Assembly: GCF_012273895.1 (NCBI RefSeq) | Contig: NC_052104.1 | Coordinates: 1 to 64,000, forward strand | Origin: Zerene cesonia | Lineage: Eukaryota > Arthropoda > Insecta > Lepidoptera > Pieridae | Direction of reading: 5' to 3' | Length of the DNA: 64,000 nucleotides | Shown: positions 23,801-38,800 of the stretch, one piece after another | Position numbering within the stretch: position 1 is the first letter of the stretch | Layout: each line of letters begins with the position of its first letter | Translations under genes and position numbers: made by a program | Notes under the pieces: model-generated | The model's database searches: none | Seen by the model: the letters and a program-made list of their open reading frames with translations, nothing else | What the model was told of the DNA's origin: nothing

Positions 23801-26800
23801 AGACAATAGGAAAGACTGTTGTAGAGATTGACAGACATACAGACACATAGACAAGCAGAAAGGCGGACAACTTTTCAATAAAGTTTATTGTAATATCATG
23901 TAAATTACTAAAAGCACTTAAGAAATACAGTTATTTTGAATATCTAGTCTACTAGATCTAGTTTAGAATACCTGATTCTTTATATTAGATATTCATCCGC
24001 ATAAAAATCTTGTATACAGAAGCTGTAAATGTTAGCGATTAACAGAAATAACAAGATAAAATAATGGATGTTATTCAGGAAAACCCACAGTTTTGTTAAA
24101 GACATAACTTCAAGAATCCAAGCACGCAGCACACAAGGGAAACTGTTTTTAACATAATTAACAGTGCTTAGCATTTTAAATAGAAATTCAATCCTTTAAT
24201 GATATTCATTAATGTACGTCCGAATGGTTCTTTATTTTGTAATGGTTTTTTTTTAGTACTAATTGTTGGGGTTTCTTAATTTTTTATGTCATTGTAGTAT
24301 GTACTAGCTTTCGTGGCTTTTCCCGCGTAGCCAAAGAAAAACATGGATAGTCCTGGAGTTATCCCCGCATAGAACCCGCTTCCGTGTGATTTCCGCGATA
24401 AAAACGAACTACCAAATTTCATGCAAATCGATTAGTTTAATCGTGTAGGTACGTTGTGTAATATTGTTGAAAGAACTGAAGAAAATTCCTTTTCTGTTAT
24501 CTTTATTTAACGAGCAAGGAATGAAGGAAGAGATAGAAATTGTCTTCCATAACACTGATTCTACGTACTAAAATTGTAATGTAATAACTTGTCCCCAACA
24601 TCTTAGGAATATATATTTCTTAATGCGTTATTTTGAATTTTTTAGCTTAGACATATGTAATTCATATTCCGCAGAAATACATAAAAGATAGAAGCAATCT
24701 ATTACTTTTTCCAGAGCCCAAGTTTATATTTACAATACCTATCTAATATTGTCACTAGCCCTTTAGCGAGTGACTTAATCAAAAGCGATTTATAAAACGC
24801 GCGCCAGAGTAATGCGGAACGCGGGCGGTATTCGCAATTTCTCGGATATACAAGAAACACGTTCACACGTGGCAACTCATGCTTCCTATGTTTTTGCCAA
24901 GTTCGTCGACCCTAGCGGTAGATGAAGGCAGCTTCGATCATTTACAATATTGGCCTGAGTTGCACATGACGTATGGAGATGGGAAATCATGTGGAACTGT
25001 GATGTAGTCGGCGAGTCGATTTAGAATCTTAAATGCAACTCTTAACCTTTATCGCCGATTTCGCAACTACTGGACATCTTCTATTCCTTATCTGTCAGTA
25101 AAATGACAAATGATTAATGTTATAATATTGTTTGTTTATTAAATCAAACACATAACCTTATAGCTAAGTAGATCATGGTAGCAGTACAAATAGGTACGAA
25201 ACAATTAAAGGTTCAAGACCGATATCTTTGCTGGGTTACAAAGTATCCTGTATTAAAGACAGTACCTTCCCCATATTATCATTAATATGTCACATTTATG
25301 AAATGATTTATGAAAATATGTCATTTTTGACTTTGTGATATGACGTGCTCATTATTTTGACGTGGTTAATAGTCAAATTGTCCATCATCAGTCATTACCA
25401 ATCACTTTATACTAATATTATAAAGTTGAAGAATTTGTTTGCTTGTTTGTTTGTTTGAACGCACTAATCTCAGGAACTACTAGTCCGATTTGATAAATTC
25501 TTTCAGTGTAAGATACCCCATTTATTGAGGAAGGCTTATAGGCTATATATTTACCACGGGCAAAGCCGGGCGGATCGCTAGCATAAATAAAAATGTGTCG
25601 ACAAATGTGTTACCTACGTAGCACTCTTGTTTTAACTCGAGATCTTCACCAATTCGCCTAATTTGTTTCAAACGTTTTTGTTAAGGTACAAGGTAGGTTT
25701 TTATGAAGCGAAGAAACATACCACGGGTGAAGCCGTGAAATACAATTCAACAAACTGCTTAGTATATTATATTCATGAAGAAATTATTAGAATTGAATTG
25801 GTGAAACATTAGAAGCACCTCGGCTCCACTGTGATTAATTTAATGCCGAAATTATTACCACGTATGTGGTATTTTTAAATTCGTCTTTAATTATTCTAGT
25901 TTGTGTCATTAAGTCCATCGCCAATTTTAATTTTAATAGTTGTCTCCGCTTAACGGCTCTTATCGTGAATTAATTTATCATTTACCTATTTTATGCCAGT
26001 CTATTCTAAAATTTAAATTCCCTAACGGTATCGAGGACATGGCGGCAAATAATTACTGAACTAAAAGGATGTGTCAGAACTGGTCCAATAGCGGTACAGA
26101 ATAAATATGCACATTCGTATTTCGTAACACCTCTTTGAAACAGCGTTGCGTTCATCATGTACGGACATGGAACACGAAATACATGTAACTGATTTGAATA
26201 AATATGTAGTAAGTAGGAAATCCTATAATTTACTTTCCGATGCTTGAAATTATGAGGGAGGTTGGCTAGGTAATTGGATCTATTGACCTATTGTTTAGGA
26301 GCTTTCCATCTGCTTCTTTTTTTTTTATTAAATGGCAACTTCTGATTCCATTGGGGACGGATTCTGCCAGTGTCACGTTTTGTACAGATAGTCAGAGGTT
26401 GTCATTGGGTAAGGGGATTTAAATATACGTCGATGGTGACAGATGCGTGTTGCATAAAATATACGTTGCCGAGATCGTGGTATTGGAACTGTTTGTTTTA
26501 TTTGGAACCCTTGATTATTGGGAATATGGAATTTCTAAAAGGTTATTATAAAGTATTAATAACTTTTTATAAAGCGTATGATCCGACTCTTATCCAAATT
26601 CAGTTTGGAAATTTTGTAGATACATTATAAAACCAGTTGAGACACTAAAGCCAGTTCGCAAAACAGTTACTTCAGAGTTTTAAAACTAGCAATTTATCAA
26701 GACCTCTCCATTCTGATTCATATTTCGTGGCAATTATCTCAGACTCTTAATTAGCATTTTGAGTAAGATTCGCATTGTCAACGCGGAATGTTTCGAAACG

Positions 26801-29800
26801 TGTGTTACATTATAACGTCTGCGGTTAATTATGCAATGAATTAAATCATATTTGTACTGGGCCACCGGAAATTAGCGGAATCGAGAACAATGCCGGGAAT
26901 GCGATACAAATGGAGTTATGTAAAACGCAAAATGTTGAACCTTTGAGATAATTTTTACTTTCATTTCATCCGGCTTCGGGTCCGCACCGTCATTGGACTG
27001 TTATATCATTAGTGAGAATTTTGGTTCTAGTGTTTTGACCTTTTTTACATGTATTTATCGGTGAAAGATTTTGCCGGTCGAACATTATTTGGGTGTATCG
27101 TAAGTCTTCTAGTCTGCCTAACTGGACCGTAAATTTCACATGAAATGAAGAAAAGTTTGTCATCACGTGACATACCAAGAAATTATGAGACGATTAGTTA
27201 CACTTAATTCAAAAGTATAAAAGAAAGATATATGTTTAACTAGCGGTCCGCCCCGGCTTCTTCCATGGTACGTTGTTCTCTCCAATAGAACCTTTCTTGT
27301 GCCTCAATAAAAATGACAAAACCGACCGAATCGGTCGAGCCGTTCTCAAGTTTTACGCTTAGTAACTCATATTCGTACATTTGGCGATTCATAATTATTT
27401 ATTTAGATTACAATCCGTCCGTTCGCACGATGCAATCGTTAATATTATAATTTCTAAACAAAAATCTCCGGATGTAGGAAAAGTGAGATTTTTAACACGA
27501 CTTACGGAGTTACGTAAACGAATAAGGTGATGAGCTTATAAGCAAAGATGAACCAGCTCAATGCAAGTGAAATTAAATGGCACGCGGTAGGCCACAAACC
27601 GGTATACTAAGAGGCTGTTCACACTTGCATTGTGACGTGATTTTTTATGATAAAAGGTAAATTACTTTGCAGTATTAAGTAATATAAAAAGGAATAATGT
27701 GTACAAGGTTTGATGATGGTACAAGTAAATTGAAAGTTATGTTCAATATCTAGATAACATTTTAATTAAACCGTCCCTACCTAAAAAACATAGATAAGTA
27801 TTTGGTATGACGAGGTTATTCGAGATTATTCGTTGTTAAATTTTATGCATTACATCAATAATGACTAAGCTTTATCTCATTGAGTTTTCAAATATAAAAT
27901 TCATGTTTTACTCTTGACCGATTAACTTTATTTCAATAATCTTCAAATTCGGTGGCCCGTTTCCTTTTCCCTCACCAATCCGCCAAATAATTTTTATTTT
28001 AATATTAATTTTTGTGACATTTTGTGAATTTATTTTTGTATAATTGTTTCATAAACTGACATTGGGTCCTTGTTACTTACAAATAAGTATTTTACTACTA
28101 TTACTGAATATCTTCTTAATTTCCATCAAAATAAAAAACGATAGCGGCGTTTTGACAATCGTGACGTGCTCCGTACCATAAAAAGTCTCGTGTGAAGCCT
28201 CAACTGGGTTATAACTTATACTCGTAAGTGTGCAGTGTTAAGTTATTAGATTAAGTTAACCGTTGGACAAATTGCGCTTACAGTGATCTCGAGGTTTCTA
28301 GTTAAGTGATGGATTTCACTACATACTCTGTCTGTTTGAGGCAATTTTAATTTTATACGCGACGTGAGAAAATTGTGTTTGATCTCATTAAATATTGGAT
28401 TTTATCGAACATTTAAATTACAGTCATACTCTATTATTATATTCGCATTAGCTTTGCTATTCATAACGGTAAGGTTGCAATGATTTGACATTATTTATTA
28501 ACGAGTACATTAGTAGAAATTTGTATAAAATTTTAATTTTTCACGTCCTGTTAAATAATTAATTAGATACTTTTTACTTAGTTTCTGTGTACAAAGGGTA
28601 TATAAGTATTTGCTTAAAACTGTTTTTAAACTATTAGAAAGAAAGAAAGAAAAACATTTATTTATTAAATATAATTTCGATTGAATTACTTTGCTTATAT
28701 AAATAAATAAAATCCTAAATATTCGTATAGACAAAGAGAGTAGTCGTGGTTTTGCTCTAAACTTGTTATTTCGAGTTAATATTCCATACATGAAATATGA
28801 AAACATGACAACATTTCCACCGACTTCTAAAAACAGAAGGAGCTGTTCGATTCGACGGTATCGTTTTGGGCTTGTTACTTCGGAACTTTCAACTTGGTAT
28901 AGGTAAACCGATTTTAAATGATTGTTTTTTATTTGAAAGCTGTTGCTCATTGGAAAATATTAAAAGTAAAGTTTAATTATAGCTCCTAGTATTGACGGAA
29001 ATCATATGCTTATGATAATAAGCATCCTATGGCCACGATTTGTTAATGTTTTCTTATGAATATTCAAACCTCATATCCACGTAGATTATTAGTGGTTGCA
29101 ATCAAATTACATAATACGTCACAACTGCAAATTATAGAATCAGTTAATCTCGATATGTAAATGCTAACTTTCCACTGCTTTCCCTGCGCGTGCGCAGTCT
29201 CGTTGCATAATGACGTAGGCCTTGTGTCTTGAACATTTAGTTCCTGTAATTTAAATCCTGAGGTTAGGAATGTAGTGTAAGTTATCATATCATTTTGCGA
29301 ATTATTGAGGAAATATTATTATATTAATATTATTAAGGAAATTAAAATAATCGAGTTAAAAATCATTTAGTTGTTCGTATAAAAGTATCGTAGTATATAT
29401 ATCGTAGTATAAAATAACTATCAGTCCGCCTCGGCTTCGACCGTGGTACATATATAACCAATAGCCTTCTTCAATGGGCTATCTAACACTGAAAGAATTT
29501 TTTCAAATCGGACAAGTGGTGTCTGAGATTAGTGCGTTCAAACAATCTCTTCAGCTTTATAATATTAGTATAGATTAATAATTAGTATATGGCAGCGATG
29601 GTATAAGGTAATATAAGTTTCTTTTATATTACTTCAAGGTATAGTTGCGTACCAAATTTCTACAAAGTTGGCCAAGCCACTCTTCTAAAGTTATGTGATA
29701 TTATGAACCAGTCTATGAAAAATGATATCATGACAATTGGCAAAATGAAATATTGATTAGCATACTTCTTTGAAATCAGGGAACAAAATAAAGAAGGAGT

Positions 29801-32800
29801 ATTAAGTAAATTGAAGCTAGGTACTAGGGAAATTCGGGAAGAATTATGCCCAATAGATATATTAATATATTAACATTAATATATATTTTCAAAGTACAGT
29901 TCGAACAGCCGAGCGGTCGAGCATGTTTTAAAGAACTTTCTTCGAATATTACTATTATCGGAGAAAAACTGCTTATTGAGCGAGAAAAACGTCAATAACC
30001 TTAATGATAGTGCTAGCCCTTCTAACGGCGGTTACTGTTATCTGAACTGAGATTGTCGAGAGCTAGGTAATTTAGATAACACCTAGCTCGAGATGAGATG
30101 CCTGTAAGTACACTACTTTTATTCCTATAAAATCGATGCCCCGAGGGAAACATTATTTGGTTATAACAGCCCACTTTGTAAAATGTTAGGTTAAAAACAT
30201 TATTAATATGTATATATCATGTATATGTATTAATAGTTTCATCAATTATCTGCTAAGCTTATAGGCATACTATTTATTCTTTATAACCAAAACGTTTTTA
30301 TAACCTGTGTTCCGCTAATTTTGAAGTTCTGTTGACAAGCCTTTTTTATATTATTTTTTATATTTTTTATATTAGAGTACTAAAGTGCTCTTTTTATATA
30401 TATTAAAACTATACATCGCTTATAAGTTATAACATCAATTAAAATGTTCAGTTGAGTTGAAATGTACAAAAACTTATTGAGAAGCGCAGCAAAGATAAGC
30501 GACCTTAGTAGACTAAGTAAACTTTATAAATTTTTGGATCGCAATTTTTATTCTCTATTCAAATCTATAGTAAGTTTCACCAGACTTCAGTTGGTGTAAA
30601 ATATTTTATTAAAAGAAACAATTTATCTTGAGAAAACGCTCATTTGAAATGACCTTCTTCAAAAGAGTATCAACTGATCAACTAATGATAAAGCGAAGGC
30701 CCAATATAACCATGAATTGTTATGTAAAAATGATATGCTAGAAAACATCAAACAGAGGAAACTATAAGGTGAAGCTTGGGAAAGATGCGATGAATATAAA
30801 TACAATAGCTATCAAGATCTTTGAATAATCATTTGCTTAAAGTCTATTGTTAACGCGTTATGGTGAAGGTAATTTGTTTAGTGGAGAGATACCATCTGTA
30901 GTTACGTTTCTATAGCGGTCATAGAGTAACACCTTTTTAATACTCCCTGTATTGAAACTTGGTGGTACTTTTACCTTCGAGTTCTTTAGAAATGGGTGAC
31001 CTTTAGGAATCTATGGTAATGAATATAATAATGGATTACATTGATATTGATTGAATAGTAAACATGCTGATGATGAATATAATGCAAAAGTTTTCTTTGT
31101 ATCAAATAGTTTTAAGCAATATTCAATTACCATCGTTAAATACTTATCTTGCAATTGCTTCCACCTCCACCTCGGGCTTGAGAAATTTTTGAAGTTTTTT
31201 GTGATAAACAAAGACCAGCCCTGGCTTGTTATTTTTTCTGCATTATTTTTTAGTTACATCCAAAAAAATAACACCATGATGAAATATCTTTTTCGATCAA
31301 GTTTTAAAAAATCGTCATTCAAAAGCATGGCGAATTCGAACGCAATATTTGCGCAAAATAACATCCGTAACGAGTTTAGACAAAACCATAATGATAGCAT
31401 CAATTTGAATACGCATTGGGCAAGGGAATGTCTTGCAACGGTGATTTACGATGAAATCTATGGGCTTCTTGATGCTACAATGCACATGGCTGAAGTAATG
31501 CGCAGTAGAGGTAAAGACACATTATGGACACTGAAAACTAAGTTACAAATAAATTTAAAAAAAAATATAACCAAAAAAATTACCAGTTTGAGATCACAGA
31601 AAGATTTAGGAACTAAACTATAAAATATAAAATTTTAACGCGGTTAGGACTGTTTCTATACGCTAAGAAAATATTATCAAACATTTATTTATTAAGATAT
31701 TCTTAAAACACATTTAAAATTAAGACACAGACTCGAAAAAATCTTCCAAGCAACCCATACCAAGGAGAAGTGATAAAATTATAAATACAGGAGAATAAAC
31801 AATAAGAAAAAGGAAATTACATCTAACATTCAAAGTATTGTCATATTTTATTACACCAAAATCAAAACACAAACAAATCGTTCGTTAAATAACAGTCCCA
31901 TCAATCGAAGTGCGCAATTTAATTTCATAGTCATTCAAGGGAAAGATTCTCAATTCATAATATTGAATGAGGTGTGATGTAAAACAATTAGTAGTAAACA
32001 TTGCCAGCTCCACTGTTTCCCCTTACTTTTTTTAATAACCAATGACTAGTAATTACAAGCCTTATTAAGGTTGATACGGTTCATCTAGCCAGCGAGTTTC
32101 GCTGAAAGCAAAAAGAGAAGTGATCAACCAACCGCAACAATCTTATAACAATCGTTGAATAAACATTAAAGATTATGTTTTACTTGTCTTTTTATTAGCT
32201 AGCCCTAAACCACAGATATTGAAAGTGTAATGGCAATCATAAATTGTTACAGCTTAATATTTTTTATAGTTTCTCGTGATTATTTATTACTAGACGCTCG
32301 TCCCGGCTCCGTCCGGATATCAAGGTGGCCGTTTTATCCCAAGGGAGCATTTAATCGGGACAAAAATATCCTATCACCTAAGACAGCTGTCTGTATACCA
32401 AATTTCATCAAAACAATTCAGTAGGTACTTTTAGCGTGATTGACGGAGTAACATCCAAACAAACAAACTTTCACATTTATTCTATTAATAAACAATAACG
32501 TTGTGGGAGTGTGGGGGAGCCGCAGGTCCGTAAACTTCCCCACCCTTCTGAGTTCATTTCTTTATTCCCGTTACCCTTTCTTAATCCCTTACCCCTTTAA
32601 AGAAGGCAGCGCATGGGCGATCGCTTACCACCAGCTCAGTTGCCCGTTATGATATAAAAAAAAAATAACTAGTAATGCTGTGGTATTGGTGATTAATTTC
32701 TATCAGATATACTAATGAAGATATATTGTATAGAGACCTCCAAATCCCAATACGTACATTAAAACATTCACACGTACCAGTTACTCAATTAATACATTTT

Positions 32801-35800
32801 TTGCCTGACAAGAGAATGGCTATAGGTCTGTGGGACAATCGGTTTCTCAACGTAAACGTATCTATATCGTTGCTATTGTCTTAAACATTCCTCTTAAATC
32901 AATTGTAGACCAAGTGGCTTTTAAAATTCATTTGATATGGTGTGATCCATAACTTCTTTCAAGATATACTTGTAATTTGACGTGCAATTCGACTTGAAAT
33001 GATGGCGTATAATTATTTGTGTATTTGGTTGCTTGAAAGTCAATAGCATAGCGTATTTAGACATTTGGCCGTATATTTTTTTATATGAACGATAATCAAG
33101 CACTTAAAAACTATTATGATAACTATATTATATACTTCGATGTAGACTACATGAGTTGGTTATGAAATTATGAAATGACATATTATACTTCATATAAAAT
33201 TTTCTTCTTTAATTTATCAAAAAACAAAAAAATGTACAATCGTAATTTTAACTTATCTTATAACCTTTTCATTATACCACCATCATTATTTTGTACAAAG
33301 AATAAAGACCAAAATCAGTAGTATAAAACAGTCGCTTCCCGCCTCTGACCTTAATGTATGCTTATGTCTTTAAAACTAAACAAGGGATTTTGATGGGGGT
33401 TTTTTTATACTAGACTGAGTGATTCAAGAGGAAGGTTTATGTGTAGTAACATAAATTAAACTACTCCGAATTTAATACTTCATTTACACAGCATAGCCTA
33501 AAACATTGCTTCTTTTCTTCTATGATATGAGAGGAAATTTCGATTTAATAGGAATGATTGAGCGATGACTGCATATGATGAATTTATCTTTCAACCATAT
33601 AAAATAAAATCTATGCAATTCGTAAGCAATTATTTTCGTGACGGCTAGTTTTTTCTCGAAAAACCCCTTGCGAATCACATCAGAAATGTAAGATTCGTCT
33701 AAATTAGTATATGTGATATCACCATCTGATATATTATGTCTGATTCTGCTTAGGCCAAGAAACAAACATAAATGTGTACAAATCTACACACACTCACGTT
33801 TGGAATAAAAACTGATGTAAATTTTCTTTCTGTAACGTTTGTTTTCTTTTCGCAGGTTGCAATTTCTATCCCGTCGGAGAATACTTAAAGTTCGTGAGGA
33901 TACCAGAAAATTTGAGTGTTGGAGGTGAAGTGTTACAAGTTGAAGTACATCCCAGGTTTGTCGTTATCAGTTATTATATAGTAGTTGTAGTAGAAGTTAT
34001 TTACAATTATATTAAAACACAGTTATATAATAAAAAACAATTTGTTCGTAAAACCACAACATTATTTGCCAAGTAATTCTTACATAATACTCCAGTAAAT
34101 TAGTATTTAAAATGTATCAGTATTTTAAAATAAATATCGATTGTTCAATGCACTTCGCATGTCTATTACATAATCAAAGTAGATGCTGAATTGAATGTTT
34201 TTTTCTTTCGATTCGTTCAAAAACATAAAATGTTAACAAATGTTTATTCAATAGAAGCAGCACACGCGATTCGTGCGGTTTTCGTTCAAAAACCAAACAT
34301 GCTTTATGTAATGTTAAATGAAAATAAATTGCAATTATATCATAACGTGACACGTGGAATATTTCATTAATTTTCGTAACTGTTTACGCGTATTTATTAT
34401 GTCAGTTTAAATTATAATACACTACACACTGCCCGCGGCTTTTCTTGGATTTCCCGTTGACATTCCATAAATAGGAGTACAATATTCGAGACTTTAGTTT
34501 TTACAACTCCATGAGAAACGTTACGAACGAGAACGAAACAGACTAGTAACCAAGAAAACATCGGTAAAGTGCGAGTCATACTCGCAAACTTAAAAGTTCC
34601 GTACAAATTAGTTCATGGGAAAGAAGTTCACCCATCTAATTTATGATCGTGGCCGCTGTTGCTTAAACCATTGGTTTTTTATTATTTATTGTTATAGCGG
34701 CAACAGTCAATAACAATATACATCGTCGTCGAAAATTTCAACTTTTACTAATCACATCTCATGAGTTAATGACAAACTGACGAACACACAAACAGATAGA
34801 CGGACAACAACGTCTTAGGAATAGTGCCTTCTACCTTTCTCTTCAGATTGCGGAACTTTAAATCCTTAATGATTCAATCGATCAAAAAATATTCCATTTC
34901 AAATTAATTTCATTTCAATAATTCACAGGTCTTTCCCAATAATAATTCTAGATTGTACGCTATTTTAAAATGATGTAAGTCAATTATATATAACAAGTTC
35001 TACAATGAAGTCATAATTCACTCAATAATTCAATCACTTAACACCTAATTTTGCTAAAAGATATATTAAAATGACCTAATAGTTCTCTTTAGCAGGTTAT
35101 GCAATATTTTTTTAATAAAAGCTTATCTTGATATGTCTTTGTAGGTTTTGAGGAAAATCAAAATTGGCGGCATTGTGTGACATTCTTTAACCGACTTAAA
35201 AAAAGGAAGATCAATTCGGACTTTTGTGTTTATTAGATATCTCATAACTTTAACTGAGTGTATAGATTTTGTAGTTATTTTATTTGAAAGTTGGTGACTC
35301 CCGTGTCTTGTTCAGACAATTTGGAGGCAGTTCAGTTTTTTATTTATAATTAATATTGATATGTTAAGTTAGTCAATGTTGATCTAATCTGAAATATCAC
35401 CCAAATTTTATAAAGACTCTTAAAAACATAACCCCACTTTTGTAAGTTGAAATCTAAAATGAATTATCATTTCATACCAATCCTTGTAAAAATAAATTCA
35501 ATAAAAAGTATTTATTTATCGAATCCAGTTACATCATTAAATAAATACTGAAATTAATCTAAAATATATGGAAGACTAGCTGCGCCCCGCGGTTTCACCC
35601 GATATTCCTGCGGGATACGGACTTACGCGCGTGAAACCGCGGGGCGCAGCTAGTTCATTAATATAACAAAAATAGTTTCCACATTTGTATCACTTGACAT
35701 CGTTATACCCATCATAGATCTGACCGCAAGTATAAGTGCTTAACCGTGGAGAACCTTTCGTATTGGGGACAAGATGGTCAGTTCCAACGTCAACATTACA

Positions 35801-38800
35801 CAAGAGTGATAGTAAAAGTGTATGAGGCGGCTACTGTGGGGGCAAACGGGCGGTTTATCGACGTTTTAGTGAAAAATCGGAGAAAATACTTAAGAAATCC
35901 TTATCAGTGGCAGATATCGAGATTACAAATACTTCCTACTAATATTATAAATGCGAAAGTTTGCAAGAGTGTGTGTGTGTGTTTGTTGCTCTTTCACGCA
36001 AAAACTACTAAACCGATTGCAATGTAATTTGGTACGTAGACAGTTGGACAACTGGAATAATATATAGGCAACTGTTTATCCCGATATTCCTACGGGATAC
36101 GGACTAACGCGAGTGAAGCCGCGGGGTGCAGCAGTATAAGATAAAAAAATCTTTAAATATCATGATGCAATGCAAATCTGACGTCACTTTGCCGTTTTCT
36201 CTATAAAACGTCCAAATTGTAAGAATTATATTTATAGTAATAATAATACGTTAACGTAGATTTCAATAAATGTTTTTTCATATTTTCTGCCCTGGATTAT
36301 TTAATATTTTTTTTTTTAGGTAGGACCTAAATCTATATATATAAAATTCTCGTGTCACAGTTTTCGTTGCCATACTCCTCCGAAACGGCTTGACCGATTC
36401 CTCTGAAATTTGGTAAGCATATTGGGTAGGTCTGAGAATCGGCCAACATCTATTTTTTATCCCGATATTCCTACGGGATACGGACTTACGCGGGTGAAAC
36501 CGCGGGGCGTAGCTAGTACATGTATATTTTTCTTCTTTTTAGTCTTAAATTTTTATAGCACAATAACTATTAAACTCATAATGGCCTATTAAAAGGCCTA
36601 CAGCTAATGAACGAGCTTGTATAAAAATAAAATAAATAAAATTCCTTAATAGCAGTAATATTCAAATTCCATTACATCTACAGCGTTTATTAGGTTTATC
36701 AATGTAGATGCCTTGGCATAGTTTAGCTTTGGTAAATTTTGAGCGTAATCATGAGTGTGTGTATTAAGAGACGGGCGGTTGAACCGCTCGTTCACTAGCG
36801 TTTCTCCCGCTCGTCTGCAACGCGTTAACATTCACAGAGCTGTAATAGAACATTTCGCGCTGAAAGTAACGCATCGTAACGTTACGTGTGTTACTGCAAT
36901 CGGATAATAATATGGTCTAATTACTAATAAAATTGTTATGACATCATTGTTTTGTTCGATTTTTTGCGAACTATGAAAGAAATATGGTTTTTTTTAAGTG
37001 AATCAGGTATGTTGCTTTAACCGATATAAAATGAGGAAGTTCTCAATTGGATTGTATGTTTTTTGTTTGTTAGCTCAGAACTATTAACTGTCTAAATGGA
37101 TTTTGATGATTGCTTGAAAGACTGGTGCCTTCCGTGTGTTCGGATTTTGGTCTAAATATAACAATTTGAAGGTGGTTTAGTTTTTGTTAAAATAAATATG
37201 GAGGAACATGCTAATTATCTTAAAATTGGAAAGCGAGAAATCTTTTTCTATGTTTTCTGTTATTTATATGATATGAAACGTGTTATTTATATTTTTATAT
37301 GTTTAAGTATCAAAAAAATAAAATTAACACATTTTATGAAATCTACGAACATCTATCATTTGATTCTCTGTTAAGATTGACTTTCATGACCAACATACAA
37401 GGGAAGTAATATTATTACAAAACAGCATCACCTCAGGTACGCCCATTAGCTGGGTTGATCAAATCTTTTTAATAAATTACTTATTAAAATGAGATTTATT
37501 TTTTACTACCAGGTGTAATTTATGGTTGTAATACCACAGATAACATAATACTAACTACTAACATTTGAAACTTGTTATTGTTGTTTTAGGCATATCGATT
37601 CGGTCTAATTATTATTTTTGCATGCATTCAGTACCGTCCATTGGAGACGAGTTTATTTAATGTTAAGGGTTTGGTATTTCATATGTTGTGTACACAGAAA
37701 TTATTACTTTAAATAGCGACAAAACTAGTTATGTTTAATTATAATTTAAACGTAAATTTACGCAAATAAATGCGTAATGGATATTGTTAAACTCTTTTTC
37801 GTTTTGAAAAAAAATTATTTTAGCATTAGGTAGACTTTTTTTTTCTTTATTGAATTAAGTTATTTAAAAAATAAATCACATTATATTTATAATTGCATGC
37901 AATATAGCCAAATAAACTTTTCATTATAAGGAATGAATGAATACAAACAAATCATTCATAAAAATTGTGTATTTCAAACCATTTTAAATTAACGACATCT
38001 AGCGGAATTCTTATGAGGTACATTTTAGTTGAGTTCTCTTGAAGTTTAGAACGTAAAGCCTAGATGGCGTTTGTATAAACGAAGCCAAATATATTTTCGT
38101 ATTTATATCACTTCATGTAATTAATATGATATAAAAGTTTATTGGAAACAAAATCAATTGCCAAATAAAATGAGGAGGCATATGAATTTTTGTAATTATT
38201 ATGTATTCCTGTGCTATTATAGAACAACATAGGAACATTTATACCCGTGGTACGTTTATTTTCCCGCTATAAGAAACTTCGTTGTCCTTAACAAAAGCGG
38301 TAAAAGCACATTTGGCGATTTCAATTTTATTAATATAGATCACTTCTTAATTACTTTTAATATATTCTATTGACATTAGCTAAAAAATAAGGGTAAACTA
38401 ACAAAAAAATCTGACGATCCTAATAAGGGTAGTAAGATAAACTCGTTGTGAGTTATAAATTGTTTTATTCTCATCTACCGTTAAGGTGGGTCAAAATCGA
38501 GTCTAAAGGAGTTACGTACAATCATATATACATACAAACATGTTAAAAAACTGTAAGTCCTGAAGCATATTCACGTAAAATAATATATCGGTGTAATGAA
38601 ATTTAGAAAAAAGATTAATTTTTTTTTTTGTTTTTGCATGCATACCCTTTTACGACTTATCCAACAGTTGGCCAAAAGGGCAAAGTTTACAATTTACTTC
38701 ACAACATTTGCTCATTAATTAACTTATTGTATTATATTATTATCTGTAAAGAAGGGTCATTCTTGAACCTAAAAATGTACATTCACCGTCATAATCCATT

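Larger units (their letters stand above)
17881..33855 (+). other. Cadherin intron 1 (about 16 kb)
   Basis: Runs from GTAAGT to a TTTTCGCAG acceptor. It holds SINE, Helitron-like and retroposon copies listed separately, a LINE reverse-transcriptase remnant near 20040 and one possible nested ORF (31276-31623). Stretches around 20220-21900, 26000-27200 and 29600-31000 show nothing I recognise. First introns of this size often hold enhancers, but no site could be identified by eye. Confidence 0.85.

Noticed and set aside
26370..26630. 86-codon + strand ORF
   Set aside because: No recognisable domain and no splice or promoter context. The length is expected by chance over 64 kb.
28510..28950. 146-codon minus-strand ORF
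   Set aside because: Low-complexity C-terminal half rich in Lys/Leu/Ile/Tyr from AT-rich DNA, with a stretch that looks like a dispersed repeat. No domain or splice context, and it lies inside cadherin intron 1.
35746..36027. 93-codon + ORF in cadherin intron 2
   Set aside because: Its second half is a Helitron-like H1 element and the first half shows no known domain.
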